This document shows, piece after piece, positions 9,160-17,576 of a stretch of DNA of 64,000 nt. The notes below the pieces were generated by a model. It ran no database searches and was not told the DNA's origin. It saw only the letters and a list, made by a program, of their open reading frames with translations. Numbering within the stretch: the stretch's first letter is position 1; the number at the start of each line of letters is the position of its first letter. Source of the stretch: Metabacillus niabensis (lineage in GTDB: Bacteria; Bacillota; Bacilli; Bacillales; Bacillaceae); assembly GCF_020524345.1 (NCBI RefSeq), contig NZ_JAIVLH010000002.1:248001-312000 (forward strand). Reading direction: 5' to 3'. The position numbers and the translations under genes are program-made.

Positions 9160-10371
9160 TTATTTGGCAGTTTGAATGCTTGCAGAAGATTTCCGAACTA
9201 AGCCGTAATATGATAAAAATGCTAAAAAGCTAGCTGAGAAGATCACGACACCCATTGGAATCGCATTATATTCACCTGCAATTCCTACAAGTGGTGCTGT
9301 TAAAGAGCCTAAAACAAATGGCAATAAACCTAATAATGCAGATGCACTTCCCGCAATATGACCTTGAGTTTCAATCGCTAGAGCAAAGGAAGTCGTTGAT
9401 ATAATTCCGATCGACGCTACTAAAAAGAAGATTGGAATGGCGACAAGTATAAGTGGCGCTTTAAAAAGTAATGCAATAAGTAAAAGAGCACCAGCTGTGT
9501 TAGACAGAATTAACCCTATTTTCAAAAATGTTTTCTCAGAAATATAATCTGTTAACCGACCAACAGATTGAGTTCCAATGATTAAAGCAATTCCATTTAT
9601 TCCGAATAATAAACTAAATACTTGTGGAGATACGCCATAGATATTTTGATAGACGAATGGGATACCAGATACATAGGCAAAAATACCGGCAATCATAAAG
9701 CCTTGTGTAAGAGCATAGCCTGTAAATTGCCGATCCTTTAATAACGAACCAAAATTGCTGACTACTTGTTTAAAATTGCTTGGTACCCGGTTTCCTTTTG
9801 GTAACGTTTCTTCCATTTTAAATGAAACAATTAGAAATAAGATTAATCCAACAGCTGCTAAAACAACGAAAACCCCTGACCAATTTGTAAAAGCAAGAAC
9901 ACCGCCTCCTACAATCGGTGCTACAATTGGACCCAAATTCCCGACCAACATTAATAATGAAAAGAACTTAGTTAATTCTTTACCACTATATACATCCCGA
10001 ACTACAGCCCTGGAAATAACAAGTCCGCCTGCTGCAGCGAAGCCTTGAACGAAACGTGATGCAATAAAGGTATAAATATTTGGTGCAAACGAACAAGTTA
10101 ATGATGCTAATAAATATAAAATTAAAAAAATAAGTAATGGCTTACGTCGACCTTGAACATCACTCATTGGACCAATAATTAATTGACCTAATCCAAGCCC
10201 TAATAGACAGGTTGTTAAGCTAATTTGTACTAAAGATGCTTCTGTTTGATAATCTTCTACAATTGTAGGAAATGAAGGCAGATACATATCAATCGTAAAT
10301 GGTCCTAATAGCCCAAGTGATCCTAAAAGCAAAGCAAGCTGTATTCGTTTTGTTCCGGATAATTTATTCAA
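9160..10371 (-). CDS. MFS drug-efflux transporter, Bcr/CflA family
   Basis: A 403-residue, 12-helix major-facilitator antiporter. The family marks are FTIDMYLPSFPTI in the first helix, then GQLIIGPMSDVQGRRKPLL as the loop 2-3 motif, and RFVQGFAAAGGLVISRAVVRD in helix 4-5. Bcr/CflA proteins export chloramphenicol, bicyclomycin, sulfonamides or small metabolites in exchange for protons; the substrate here is unknown. It lies between namA and the aldo/keto reductase gene, downstream of a MarR regulator, a typical setting for inducible efflux. The start has only a weak ribosome binding site (GGCGAG). Confidence 0.93.
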   Translation of the reverse strand: MNKLSGTKRIQLALLLGSLGLLGPFTIDMYLPSFPTIVEDYQTEASLVQISLTTCLLGLGLGQLIIGPMSDVQGRRKPLLIFLILYLLASLTCSFAPNIYTFIASRFVQGFAAAGGLVISRAVVRDVYSGKELTKFFSLLMLVGNLGPIVAPIVGGGVLAFTNWSGVFVVLAAVGLILFLIVSFKMEETLPKGNRVPSNFKQVVSNFGSLLKDRQFTGYALTQGFMIAGIFAYVSGIPFVYQNIYGVSPQVFSLLFGINGIALIIGTQSVGRLTDYISEKTFLKIGLILSNTAGALLLIALLFKAPLILVAIPIFFLVASIGIISTTSFALAIETQGHIAGSASALLGLLPFVLGSLTAPLVGIAGEYNAIPMGVVIFSASFLAFLSYYGLVRKSSASIQTAK

Positions 10372-10494
10372 ATTGTTCTCGCCCTTCTTTAAAGAAAAAT
10401 TATAAATTTTATTTGAACAATAAAACTAGAATTTCAAAAAAATCCAGCTTTATTGCTCTATCTAACCTATTCTTTAACCGGTTAACTTTTCCTT

Positions 10495-11529
10495 CTAATT
10501 TCTCGGAAAGCCAGCTATATATTGTTGAGGTATACCAATCTCTTTTCGTAAAATAGTTGCTGCTTCTAAAGTCCAGTAAGGATTTCTTAGCATGCCGCGC
10601 CCAACTGCTACAAGATCAGCTTCTTCGTTCCCAATTACTGAGTTTGCTAAAGCAGGTTCATCTAATCTACCTACAGCAATTACTGGTACTTGTAATGCCT
10701 CTTTAATCGCTCTGGCCATTGGTACTTGGTATGCAACATGTGTACCGGGTCTTCCTGCTGCAGCAATTGGACCTTCTCCACCTGCACTGATATGGAACAT
10801 ATCAACACCAGCGCGTTGATATTCACGTGAAAACTCAATGCTCTCGTTTAAACCATAACCTCCATCTACATATTCTCTTGCTGATATTCTCATGATGAGA
10901 GGCATACCCTCTGGCATTTCCCCTTTTGCCGCTTCAATGACCTCTCTTCCAAACTTGGTTAAATCCCGGCCATACTCATCTGTTCGTTTATTTGTATACC
11001 TAGAGTGAAATTGATGTATTAAATATCCGTGTGCACCATGAAGTTCAATTACGTCAACCCCTGCTTGAACCGCTCGGCGTACTGCAAGTCGAAACTTTTC
11101 AACCATGGCTTTTACTTCATCTGTTGATAGCTCTCTTGGAGTTTTCGAATTTTCATCAAACGCAATGGCAGATGGAGCTACTGGTTCAGAAGCATCTTCT
11201 GCTTTTCTGCCAGCATGTGCAATTTGAATACCAACCTTTGCACCATATTGGTGGCAAGCATCTACAATCCGTTTTAATGCCGGGATTTGTTCATCTGACC
11301 ATAATCCTAAATCAAAATCAGTAATACGGCCATCCGGTTCAACGTCTGTCATTTCAATAATAATAAATCCAGCTCCACCAATCGCCCGACTTACATAGTG
11401 CATATAATGCCAATCGGTTGCGATCCCGTCTTTGTTTGCTACTGAGTATTGACACATTGGTGGCATAACTACACGATTTTTTAATGAGAGATCCTTTATC
11501 TCGTATGGACTGAATAAATGGTTCAACAT
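10495..11529 (-). CDS. namA: NADPH dehydrogenase NamA (old yellow enzyme, YqjM type)
   Basis: A 344-residue flavin (FMN) enzyme that reduces activated C=C bonds in enals, enones, nitro compounds and quinones. With the start at 11529 (AAGGAG before it) the numbering equals that of B. subtilis YqjM: Cys26 and Tyr28 in PPMCQYSV and His164/His167 in ELHGAHGYL, the residues that bind FMN and substrate. A longer in-frame start at 11586 has no ribosome binding site. It lies downstream of a MarR-type gene and upstream of an efflux pump, so induction by electrophiles is likely. Confidence 0.95.
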   Translation of the reverse strand: MLNHLFSPYEIKDLSLKNRVVMPPMCQYSVANKDGIATDWHYMHYVSRAIGGAGFIIIEMTDVEPDGRITDFDLGLWSDEQIPALKRIVDACHQYGAKVGIQIAHAGRKAEDASEPVAPSAIAFDENSKTPRELSTDEVKAMVEKFRLAVRRAVQAGVDVIELHGAHGYLIHQFHSRYTNKRTDEYGRDLTKFGREVIEAAKGEMPEGMPLIMRISAREYVDGGYGLNESIEFSREYQRAGVDMFHISAGGEGPIAAAGRPGTHVAYQVPMARAIKEALQVPVIAVGRLDEPALANSVIGNEEADLVAVGRGMLRNPYWTLEAATILRKEIGIPQQYIAGFPRN

Positions 11530-11676
11530 AAAAACTCCTTCATGAAATTCTAATAAAATGTATGTGCATGCATACAAAATTAGCACATGAGAAAATATTT
11601 CGTCAAGCGAAATGATTTCTAACTTAAAAAACCTATTACCTTATTTGTATTCTAAAATAAGCTATATCTATTCCTT

Positions 11677-12105
11677 CTAAAATTGAGTAAGCAGCCTTTT
11701 TAATTCAGCTTGTATTTCTTTATCAGCAAAAGAATGTTGTAATGTTTGATGTACTGTTTTGATGGCTTCTTCCAGTTTTTTTTCTCCAGATTCTGTTAGA
11801 GCTGTAAAGATTGCACGACGATCCTCAACACAAACATGTCTTCTTAATGTTCCACAGCCTTTAGCTTCAAATCTGCTGACTAAACGTGACATGGCACTCT
11901 GGCTTAATCCAACCATATTTTGTAATTGTTGTAATTTTAATTTTTTATTAGGTGCTTGTGAAAGAAATAAAAGCACATAAAATTCTTTTAATGTTAATTG
12001 ATGGGCTTCTTGAAGAATCGATTCTAGTTCTTGTTCCACGCGAATTTGAATGTTTGCTAAAGACATCCAATCGGAGATTAATTGATTTGTTTCATTTGTT
12101 TTCAT
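11677..12105 (-). CDS. MarR-family transcriptional regulator
   Basis: A 142-residue winged-helix repressor. MVGLSQSAMSRLVSRFEAKG (about residues 69-88) is the recognition helix region and CVEDRRAIFTALTESGEKKL is the wing and following helix typical of MarR. MarR proteins are dimers whose DNA binding is relieved by small phenolic ligands or Cys oxidation; two Cys are near the wing (GCGTLRRHVCVED), which could sense electrophiles. The ATG at 12105 follows AAGGTGG. It is the first gene of the series with namA, the efflux pump and the aldo/keto reductase, which it probably controls. Confidence 0.92.
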   Translation of the reverse strand: MKTNETNQLISDWMSLANIQIRVEQELESILQEAHQLTLKEFYVLLFLSQAPNKKLKLQQLQNMVGLSQSAMSRLVSRFEAKGCGTLRRHVCVEDRRAIFTALTESGEKKLEEAIKTVHQTLQHSFADKEIQAELKRLLTQF

Positions 12106-12152
12106 ATGCAACCACCTTATCTGAGGCCTTGTTAAACATTGTTTTTCTTTTA

Positions 12153-12182
12153 ATACTATCAAGTAAGTATTTTAATAGTCAA
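12153..12182 (-). promoter_or_regulatory. marR promoter with overlapping inverted repeat
   Basis: On the minus strand a -35 TTGACT (12177-12182) and -10 TAGTAT (12153-12158) lie 18 bases apart. AATACT and AGTATT arms (12152-12157 and 12166-12171) overlap the -10 and spacer, a plausible site for autorepression by the MarR protein. Confidence 0.6.
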
Positions 12183-12214
12183 ATTCTCTTTCTGTTATTA
12201 TTCACGGAAATGAA

Positions 12215-12242
12215 GATAAGGATGATGGAAGCAATCCTTATC
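12215..12242 (-). terminator. Weak hairpin after tcyC
   Basis: Nine-base perfect arms (GATAAGGAT / ATCCTTATC) lie 12 bases after the tcyC stop. The following minus-strand sequence is only moderately T-rich, so termination strength is uncertain. Confidence 0.4.
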
Positions 12243-12254
12243 CAAATATTCAGC

Positions 12255-13013
12255 CTACACCTCAATTGAAGGATGTAAAATTCTTTGTAAGAATCTTTTA
12301 GTTCTCTCTTCTTTAGGTGACTTAAGTACCTCATCTGGTGTGCCTTGTTCAATGATGTATCCACCATCCATAAATAACACTTTATCTGATACTTCACCAG
12401 CAAATTGAATTTCATGAGTGACGATAATCATTGTCCAATTTTCCTTGACTAAGTCTTTCATTACAGTTAAAACTTCTCCAATTAATTCAGGATCTAAAGC
12501 CGATGTTGGTTCATCAAATAACATCAATTCCGGCTTTAATGCTAATGCCCTGGCAATACCTACTCTCTGCTGCTGTCCACCTGATAACTGATGGGGATAA
12601 AAATTCAATTTATCTTTTAACCCTACTTTTTCAAGGAGTATTTCAGCTTCCTGTCTGACTTCAGCTTTCTTTCGTTTTTGAACAATAATAGGGCCTTCCA
12701 TTACATTTTCCAATGCAGTTTTATGAGGGAATAGGTGATAAGCTTGAAAAACCATCCCTGATCTTCTGCTGAATTGTACCATATCTCGTTTGTGAATTTT
12801 TTCTTCAAAATTTAAAGTTTGCCCATCATGAAAGGTAAAAACCCCTTTATCAGGATCCTCCAGCCCATTAAAACAACGAAGTAAGGTCGTTTTACCTGAT
12901 CCTGAAGGACCGATAATCGATAATACTTCACCTTTTTGAATGTCAACATTCACATCTTTTAGTACTTCATTTTCTCCAAATGATTTTGCCAACCCTTTTA
13001 TTGATAAATACAA
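12255..13013 (-). CDS. tcyC: Cystine ABC transporter, ATP-binding protein
   Basis: A 252-residue ABC ATPase of the polar amino-acid uptake class: Walker A GPSGSGKTT, Q-loop, signature LSGGQQQR, Walker B LMLFDEPTSALD and switch His in VTHE. It powers import through the permease encoded just upstream. The start is a TTG with GGGAGGTG at 8 bases, 14 bases after the permease stop. Order and sequence match B. subtilis tcyABC, the cystine importer; the assignment rests mainly on the binding protein. C-terminal residues 240-252 are slightly longer than in relatives. Confidence 0.88.
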   Translation of the reverse strand: MYLSIKGLAKSFGENEVLKDVNVDIQKGEVLSIIGPSGSGKTTLLRCFNGLEDPDKGVFTFHDGQTLNFEEKIHKRDMVQFSRRSGMVFQAYHLFPHKTALENVMEGPIIVQKRKKAEVRQEAEILLEKVGLKDKLNFYPHQLSGGQQQRVGIARALALKPELMLFDEPTSALDPELIGEVLTVMKDLVKENWTMIIVTHEIQFAGEVSDKVLFMDGGYIIEQGTPDEVLKSPKEERTKRFLQRILHPSIEV

Positions 13014-13027
13014 GCTTTACACCTCCC

Positions 13028-13690
13028 TTATTTAGCTACATAACGATCCAGACGTTTTTCTATTGCGATTTGAACGAGTGATAAAAGAAAGCAAATAACC
13101 CAATAAATAAGTGCTGCTTCAACATACAAAAGCAAAAAATCATATGTCCTTGCTGCAATCTCCTGTGCTTTTCGAAATAATTCAGCTACTAACACAAGTG
13201 AAGCAAGTGACGTATCTTTTACTAAACTAATAAATGAATTAGATAGTGGCGGTACAGAAACTCTTGCTGCTTGCGGAAGAATGATACGATAAAGTGCCTG
13301 CCATCTCGTCATTCCTATCGTATAAGCAGCCTCCCACTGTCCTTTTTGAATAGAGAGAATAGAAGCCCGTAAGATTTCTGATCCATAGGCACCTACATTT
13401 AAGACAAAAGCTATTATGGCACTAATAAACGGATCAAGATTAACGCCCAAGTTAGGTAAGCCGTAAAAAATGATGAATAATTGCACAAGCAAAGGTGTTC
13501 CACGGATTGCAGAAACATACACAGCTGCAGGTACCTGTAAAATACGTGATTTTGATATCCTCATCATCGCAGTAATAAGCGCTAAAATCATACCACCGGT
13601 AAATGATATTAATGTAAGTGGGATCGTGTATTGAATGGCTCCTGTAATCATAGGGAGAAGAGAGTTGAAAAATAACTCCCAACCTCCCAT
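13028..13690 (-). CDS. tcyB: Cystine ABC transporter, permease protein
   Basis: A 220-residue membrane protein with about five helices and the permease motif [20 protein letters not shown] (EAA loop that docks on the ATPase). Upstream in-frame starts (TTG 13732, ATG 13723) would overlap the tcyA end. The ATG at 13690 is preferred because related permeases begin just before the [16 protein letters not shown] segment, though its ribosome binding site is weak. Translation may be coupled to tcyA, whose stop is 16 bases away. It forms the membrane channel of the TcyABC importer. Confidence 0.85.
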   Translation of the reverse strand: MGGWELFFNSLLPMITGAIQYTIPLTLISFTGGMILALITAMMRISKSRILQVPAAVYVSAIRGTPLLVQLFIIFYGLPNLGVNLDPFISAIIAFVLNVGAYGSEILRASILSIQKGQWEAAYTIGMTRWQALYRIILPQAARVSVPPLSNSFISLVKDTSLASLVLVAELFRKAQEIAARTYDFLLLYVEAALIYWVICFLLSLVQIAIEKRLDRYVAK

Positions 13691-13706
13691 ATCAGCTGTT
13701 ATTGTA

Positions 13707-14501
13707 TTACTTTGCAGATACATCTTCGCCAAACCATTCTTCGGAAATTTTTGTTAATGTGCCATCTTCTTTCATTGCTTCTAATTGTTTATTAACCTTT
13801 TCTATCAGCCCTTCATTTCCTTTATTAAATGTGAATGCCATTTCGGATACATCATCAGACTCTACTACAATTTTTATATTTTTATCGTTTTGTGATTTCA
13901 TGTAATCTAAAACAGCTAATTTATCATTTACTGTTACCTCAGCACGACCCTGTTTAATTAATTCAATTGATTGTGCAAGGCCTTCTACTCCAACAATCTC
14001 TGCTCCATTTTCTTCAGCAATTGCACCATAATTACTTGTTAACGATTGTGCTGATTTCTTCCCTTTTAATTCCTCAAACGTGTTAATATCATTGTTATCT
14101 GCTTTTGTAACAATGACAGATGAAGAATATGTATAAGGATTCGAAAAGTCATAATTGGCTAAGCGTTCCTCATTAATTCCCACCTGATTCGCGATTAAAT
14201 CAAAACGGTTTGAGTTTAAACCAGCAAACATTGAATCCCATTGTGTCTCCATAAATTTCACTTCAACACCCATGCGCTTGGCAACTTCTTTGATTACTTC
14301 AACGTCATATCCAGTTAGTTCTCCTTCTTCATTATGAAATGTAAATGGTGCATATGTTCCTTCAGTACCAACTTTAAGAACTTCTTTCTCAGCGGCATCT
14401 TGTGAATCTGTTTTTCCGTTTGCATTATCCTGATTTCCTCCACAAGCAGCTAATAGGAAAAGTAAAGTTGCAGCCAAAAGACTCAAATATAACTTTTTCA
14501 T
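13707..14501 (-). CDS. tcyA: Cystine-binding lipoprotein
   Basis: A 264-residue solute-binding lipoprotein with lipobox LLAAC (Cys20) and a family-3 periplasmic-binding fold. The segments [42 protein letters not shown] and [10 protein letters not shown] closely match B. subtilis TcyA (YckK), and the C-terminus [13 protein letters not shown] is the same type. It captures cystine outside the membrane for the TcyB/TcyC machine. GGGAGG precedes the ATG. It is first in the operon. The 270 bases upstream contain a weak promoter candidate (TTAAAC, 17 bases, GATAAT) but no S-box riboswitch that I can see. Confidence 0.92.
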   Translation of the reverse strand: MKKLYLSLLAATLLFLLAACGGNQDNANGKTDSQDAAEKEVLKVGTEGTYAPFTFHNEEGELTGYDVEVIKEVAKRMGVEVKFMETQWDSMFAGLNSNRFDLIANQVGINEERLANYDFSNPYTYSSSVIVTKADNNDINTFEELKGKKSAQSLTSNYGAIAEENGAEIVGVEGLAQSIELIKQGRAEVTVNDKLAVLDYMKSQNDKNIKIVVESDDVSEMAFTFNKGNEGLIEKVNKQLEAMKEDGTLTKISEEWFGEDVSAK

Positions 14502-14723
14502 GTGATGTACCTCCCAGTAGTATTTGGTTTTTTAGAGTAAAGAGTATGACACATATTAGTTTGGTTAATTAGCAGAGGGATTATCCTACAATGCCACAGC
14601 AAGTTTAACATATCAACTAAAAAACCTTGAAAAAATATAAGTTGAAAAGTTTAGACTCTTCTTACTCTTTACACTTCCTCGTTTCATGATTTTGAATAGG
14701 GAAAATAAAATCTTGTTTTGCAC

Positions 14724-14754
14724 AAAAAAAAGAATCTGTTTTTAGACGGATTCT
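14724..14754. terminator. Terminator after the gene at 14774-15235
   Basis: AGAATC/GATTCT arms with A-run before and T-run after; works on the minus strand for the adjacent gene. Confidence 0.7.
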
Positions 14755-14773
14755 TTTTCTACATAGGGTTTAT

Positions 14774-15235
14774 TTAAAATGTTCCTGTTTCTTTCTTTAA
14801 TAAATCCAGTTTATCATGATAGATTTTGCTGATTGTTTTTCTTTCTTTATAACTTAAAACCATAGACGCTCCTTGCTCACCAAGTAATTTTTCCTTAAGG
14901 GAATGTTCTGCTTCTATAAAAGCTTTTTTTAATTCACTTTTTGAACTTTTTCCAAGATTATAATGTTTTACATGAATGGTCATTTTTCTAACAAGATGGC
15001 TTCCTTTGCTATGTAAAGCATCTATCTCAATGACTTTCTTTCTTGAAAAGTCATCAACAAACTCCATACAACTGTTTTCTAGTTCAACTCTTTTGTCCTG
15101 CTTTTCTCTTAGTTGAGGAGTAATCTTTCGTTCTTCCATTACCAGCTTTGATAATGTATGTAAAAACCCCAATTTATTCCTCTCCCTTATATGATCCAAG
15201 TAACTTTTTCTATCATTATATTCCAAATATTGCAT
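14774..15235 (-). CDS. Hypothetical charged helical protein
   Basis: A 153-residue protein that I do not recognise. It is rich in Lys and Glu and predicted almost wholly helical, with HTLSKLVMEERK, FSRKKVIEIDALHSKGSHLV and SELKKAFIEAEHSLKEKLLG; no signal peptide, membrane segment or known motif. No clear ribosome binding site precedes the ATG at 15235, so the start is uncertain. The frame is followed closely by a good terminator, which supports a real transcript. Its neighbours, tcyABC and a lipase pair, give no functional hint. Confidence 0.55.
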   Translation of the reverse strand: MQYLEYNDRKSYLDHIRERNKLGFLHTLSKLVMEERKITPQLREKQDKRVELENSCMEFVDDFSRKKVIEIDALHSKGSHLVRKMTIHVKHYNLGKSSKSELKKAFIEAEHSLKEKLLGEQGASMVLSYKERKTISKIYHDKLDLLKKETGTF

Positions 15236-15594
15236 TGATGTATATAAAATTTTATTTTTTCGGAATATTTAAAATGTTTTATTCTTCTATCATCAGAAAT
15301 CTCCATAAGCAAATTTCGAACAGGATTTTTACCTCATTAAAGGAAAACCGGTTCGTTTTTGTTCTATAGACGAGAATTAACGATATACGAAGCACTTCCT
15401 ATTTACTTCTTTCTTAAAGTGTCAACAAAACTCGGATTTCTCAAACTATGAGAATTTTGAGTATGTGGTTAATTAGGTAACTTTCCCGGTTCTTTACGTA
15501 TCCCCACTCTAATAAATCATTAGCAATTCATGATATTAATACATATGTTACCGTAGAATTAATAACTGTCTACATTAGGAAAGGGATTGTATAT
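15236..15594. other. Intergenic region without recognisable gene
   Basis: A 359-base AT-rich gap between a minus-strand hypothetical gene and the lipase pair. It holds only a 31-codon frame (about 15274-15369) without a good ribosome binding site and an imperfect hairpin near 15437 (CTCAAA...TTTTGAG). I see no convincing promoter. Confidence 0.4.
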
Positions 15595-16425
15595 ATGGTT
15601 CTTTCATACAAAAATTATATTTTTAAAAGGAATGCTGCAATATTACTTGCAGCAATGTGCTCTCAGACATATAAACTTTTTGAAAAAGAAAATTTAATCT
15701 TACCAAAAGGCTATAAACTTCAATATACAATTCGCGCTTTTGCTGACGTTGAGAATCCTACGGAAGAAGTAATCGGTTTTATAGCTGAGTCTCAAGATCA
15801 AATCATTATAGCGTTTCGAGGATATGCTGCATATCCTAAGGATCTTTTAGCGTCCTATGACATATTTCAAGTTCCCTATCCCTATGTTATAAATGGAGGA
15901 AAAACCTCCCGTGGATTTACATGTCTTTATCAATCAACAAGAAACAATATTATCAGACAATTAAACAAACTTTCTACATCAAAAAAGCTGTATGTTACCG
16001 GACACAACTACGGAGGTGCTTTGGCAACGTTAGCTGCTCTAGATATTGCAGTGAACACCGGGTTTAAGAATCCTTTCGTGTATACGTATGGAAGTCCACG
16101 TATCGGAGACCGTGTCTTTGCTTCCCGATTCAACCAAGTAGTAAAAAATAGTATACGAATTGTCAATATTCATGACTCTTTTCCAACTTTCCCAGCAAAA
16201 AAGTATCCACCTCCTTTTACGGAGAAAGGATTGTATTATCAGCATGTAAAAACAAAGTATCCAATCTCTTTTCAGTTAAATAATACACCGCGTAATGATG
16301 CGATTGCCTGTTATTTTAGAGCCCTTAGAAAACTAAATCCTGCTTTCGCCAATGCATTATGCAGCGAAAACCCTGGATTTTGTCCCGATACAGAACTGTG
16401 TGTTCCTTTTCGTGGAACATGCTAG
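15595..16425 (+). CDS. Class-3 lipase-like protein lacking the catalytic serine
   Basis: A 276-residue alpha/beta-hydrolase homologous over its whole length to the next gene. At the nucleophile elbow it reads GHNYGG (Asn138) where active class-3 lipases have GHSxGG, and the oxyanion segment reads FRGY (Tyr77) instead of FRGT. The acid (NIHDSFPT) and His (YYQHV) positions remain. It is therefore probably catalytically dead and may bind lipid or act as a partner or decoy. There is no signal peptide. The C-terminus has a C-x6-C-x5-C-x6-C tail shared with its neighbour. The start has only a modest AAAGGGA ribosome binding site. Confidence 0.85.
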   Translation: MVLSYKNYIFKRNAAILLAAMCSQTYKLFEKENLILPKGYKLQYTIRAFADVENPTEEVIGFIAESQDQIIIAFRGYAAYPKDLLASYDIFQVPYPYVINGGKTSRGFTCLYQSTRNNIIRQLNKLSTSKKLYVTGHNYGGALATLAALDIAVNTGFKNPFVYTYGSPRIGDRVFASRFNQVVKNSIRIVNIHDSFPTFPAKKYPPPFTEKGLYYQHVKTKYPISFQLNNTPRNDAIACYFRALRKLNPAFANALCSENPGFCPDTELCVPFRGTC

Positions 16426-16466
16426 CGTCTCATGTATTGAATATGAAGAAAGGAGTTGCTGCATAG

Positions 16467-17324
16467 ATGAAAATCGCAAGTAAACAAAGAATATATAGCA
16501 TTGATGATGCCATATTGCTTTCAGCCATGATCGCTCAGTCATATGAACTTTTTGAAGGGGAAAAGATAATCTTACCAGAAGGATTTAACCTTCGATATAT
16601 TATTCGCGGTTTAGCAGGTGTTGAGGAACCGAAAGAGGAAATATTTGGTTTTATTGCAGAATCACAAGATAGAATTATAGTTGTTTTTAGAGGAACACGA
16701 ACTTTTGAAGACAATGAATCGGACCAAGATTTATATCAAGTACCATATCCTTATGTCAAAAATGCAGGAAAAACCCATCGCGGATTTACATGTATTTATC
16801 TATCAACAAGGAACCAATTATTTAGAGAGTTGTCCGTGCTATCTTCAACTAAAAAACTATATATTGCTGGCCATAGTTTAGGAGGAGCTTTGGCAGTTTT
16901 AGCTGCTTTTGATTTTGCCGTGAACACCCAATTTAAACATCCCTTCGTTTATACGTATGGCAGTCCACGTGTTGGAGACCCTTACTTTGCCTCCAAGTTC
17001 AACAAAACCGTAAGGAATAGTTTTCGTATAGTTAACATCCATGATATAATTCCTACTTTGCCGGATAACGTCTATTCACCACCATTTATAAAGAACGGAT
17101 TATTCTATCGACATGTAGAAATGAAAGTTCCACTTTCTTTCCAGTTGAATAGCTTACCCGTTCGAAATCATGAGATTGTTTGCTATTTTAAATTCCTTAG
17201 TAAACAAAATCCTGTGTTTACCCAGGCGTTATGCAGTGAAAACCCTGGATTTTGTCCCGATACGGAAATGTGTGTTCCATTTTCAGGAACATGTGGAGAG
17301 AAGACAACCACAAATAATTCATAA
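16467..17324 (+). CDS. Class-3 lipase family protein with intact catalytic motifs
   Basis: A 285-residue alpha/beta-hydrolase of the fungal-lipase type. The nucleophile elbow is GHSLGGALA (Ser137), the oxyanion segment FRGT (residues 74-77), the acid is probably Asp in NIHDIIPT and the base His in FYRHV. These enzymes hydrolyse acylglycerols or other esters. No signal peptide is visible, so it acts in the cytosol or is packaged (for example in spores) unless exported otherwise. The C-terminal C-x6-C-x5-C-x6-C tail matches the upstream paralog. AAAGGAG precedes the ATG; 41 bases separate the two genes, so they probably form one transcript. Confidence 0.9.
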   Translation: MKIASKQRIYSIDDAILLSAMIAQSYELFEGEKIILPEGFNLRYIIRGLAGVEEPKEEIFGFIAESQDRIIVVFRGTRTFEDNESDQDLYQVPYPYVKNAGKTHRGFTCIYLSTRNQLFRELSVLSSTKKLYIAGHSLGGALAVLAAFDFAVNTQFKHPFVYTYGSPRVGDPYFASKFNKTVRNSFRIVNIHDIIPTLPDNVYSPPFIKNGLFYRHVEMKVPLSFQLNSLPVRNHEIVCYFKFLSKQNPVFTQALCSENPGFCPDTEMCVPFSGTCGEKTTTNNS

Positions 17325-17452
17325 GCCTCTTCACCATATTATGTGATGTGTTCTAAAAGACTAGTTAGCCAAATTAAGAGCATACATTAAGCATACCCGA
17401 GAGGAAAATTTAGTAATTGATAAAGACTTGGATTGTTAGCCGCTTAAATATA

Positions 17453-17482
17453 GCCCATCTATTAAAATTTTGGTGGGTTTTT
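17453..17482 (+). terminator. Probable terminator after the lipase pair
   Basis: CCCATC and GGTGGG arms with one G-T pair, followed by TTTTT. The stem is short. Confidence 0.5.
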
Positions 17483-17540
17483 CAGTATGTACATGACTTC
17501 ATAACCTAAGTACAAGCACTTTTTCGATATCTCAAATAAG

Positions 17541-17571
17541 AAAAGGCACTCACCGCAATGGTGTGCCTTCA
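17541..17571 (-). terminator. Terminator after the chemoreceptor gene
   Basis: AAGGCAC/GTGCCTT arms with an inner CACC/GGTG stem lie 6 bases after the stop; T-run on the minus strand. Confidence 0.75.
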
Positions 17572-17576
17572 TCCAA

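Noticed and set aside
14502-14773. S-box riboswitch upstream of tcyA
   Set aside because: The conserved SAM-riboswitch core (AGAGA, GATGAAR-type boxes) is absent in this stretch.
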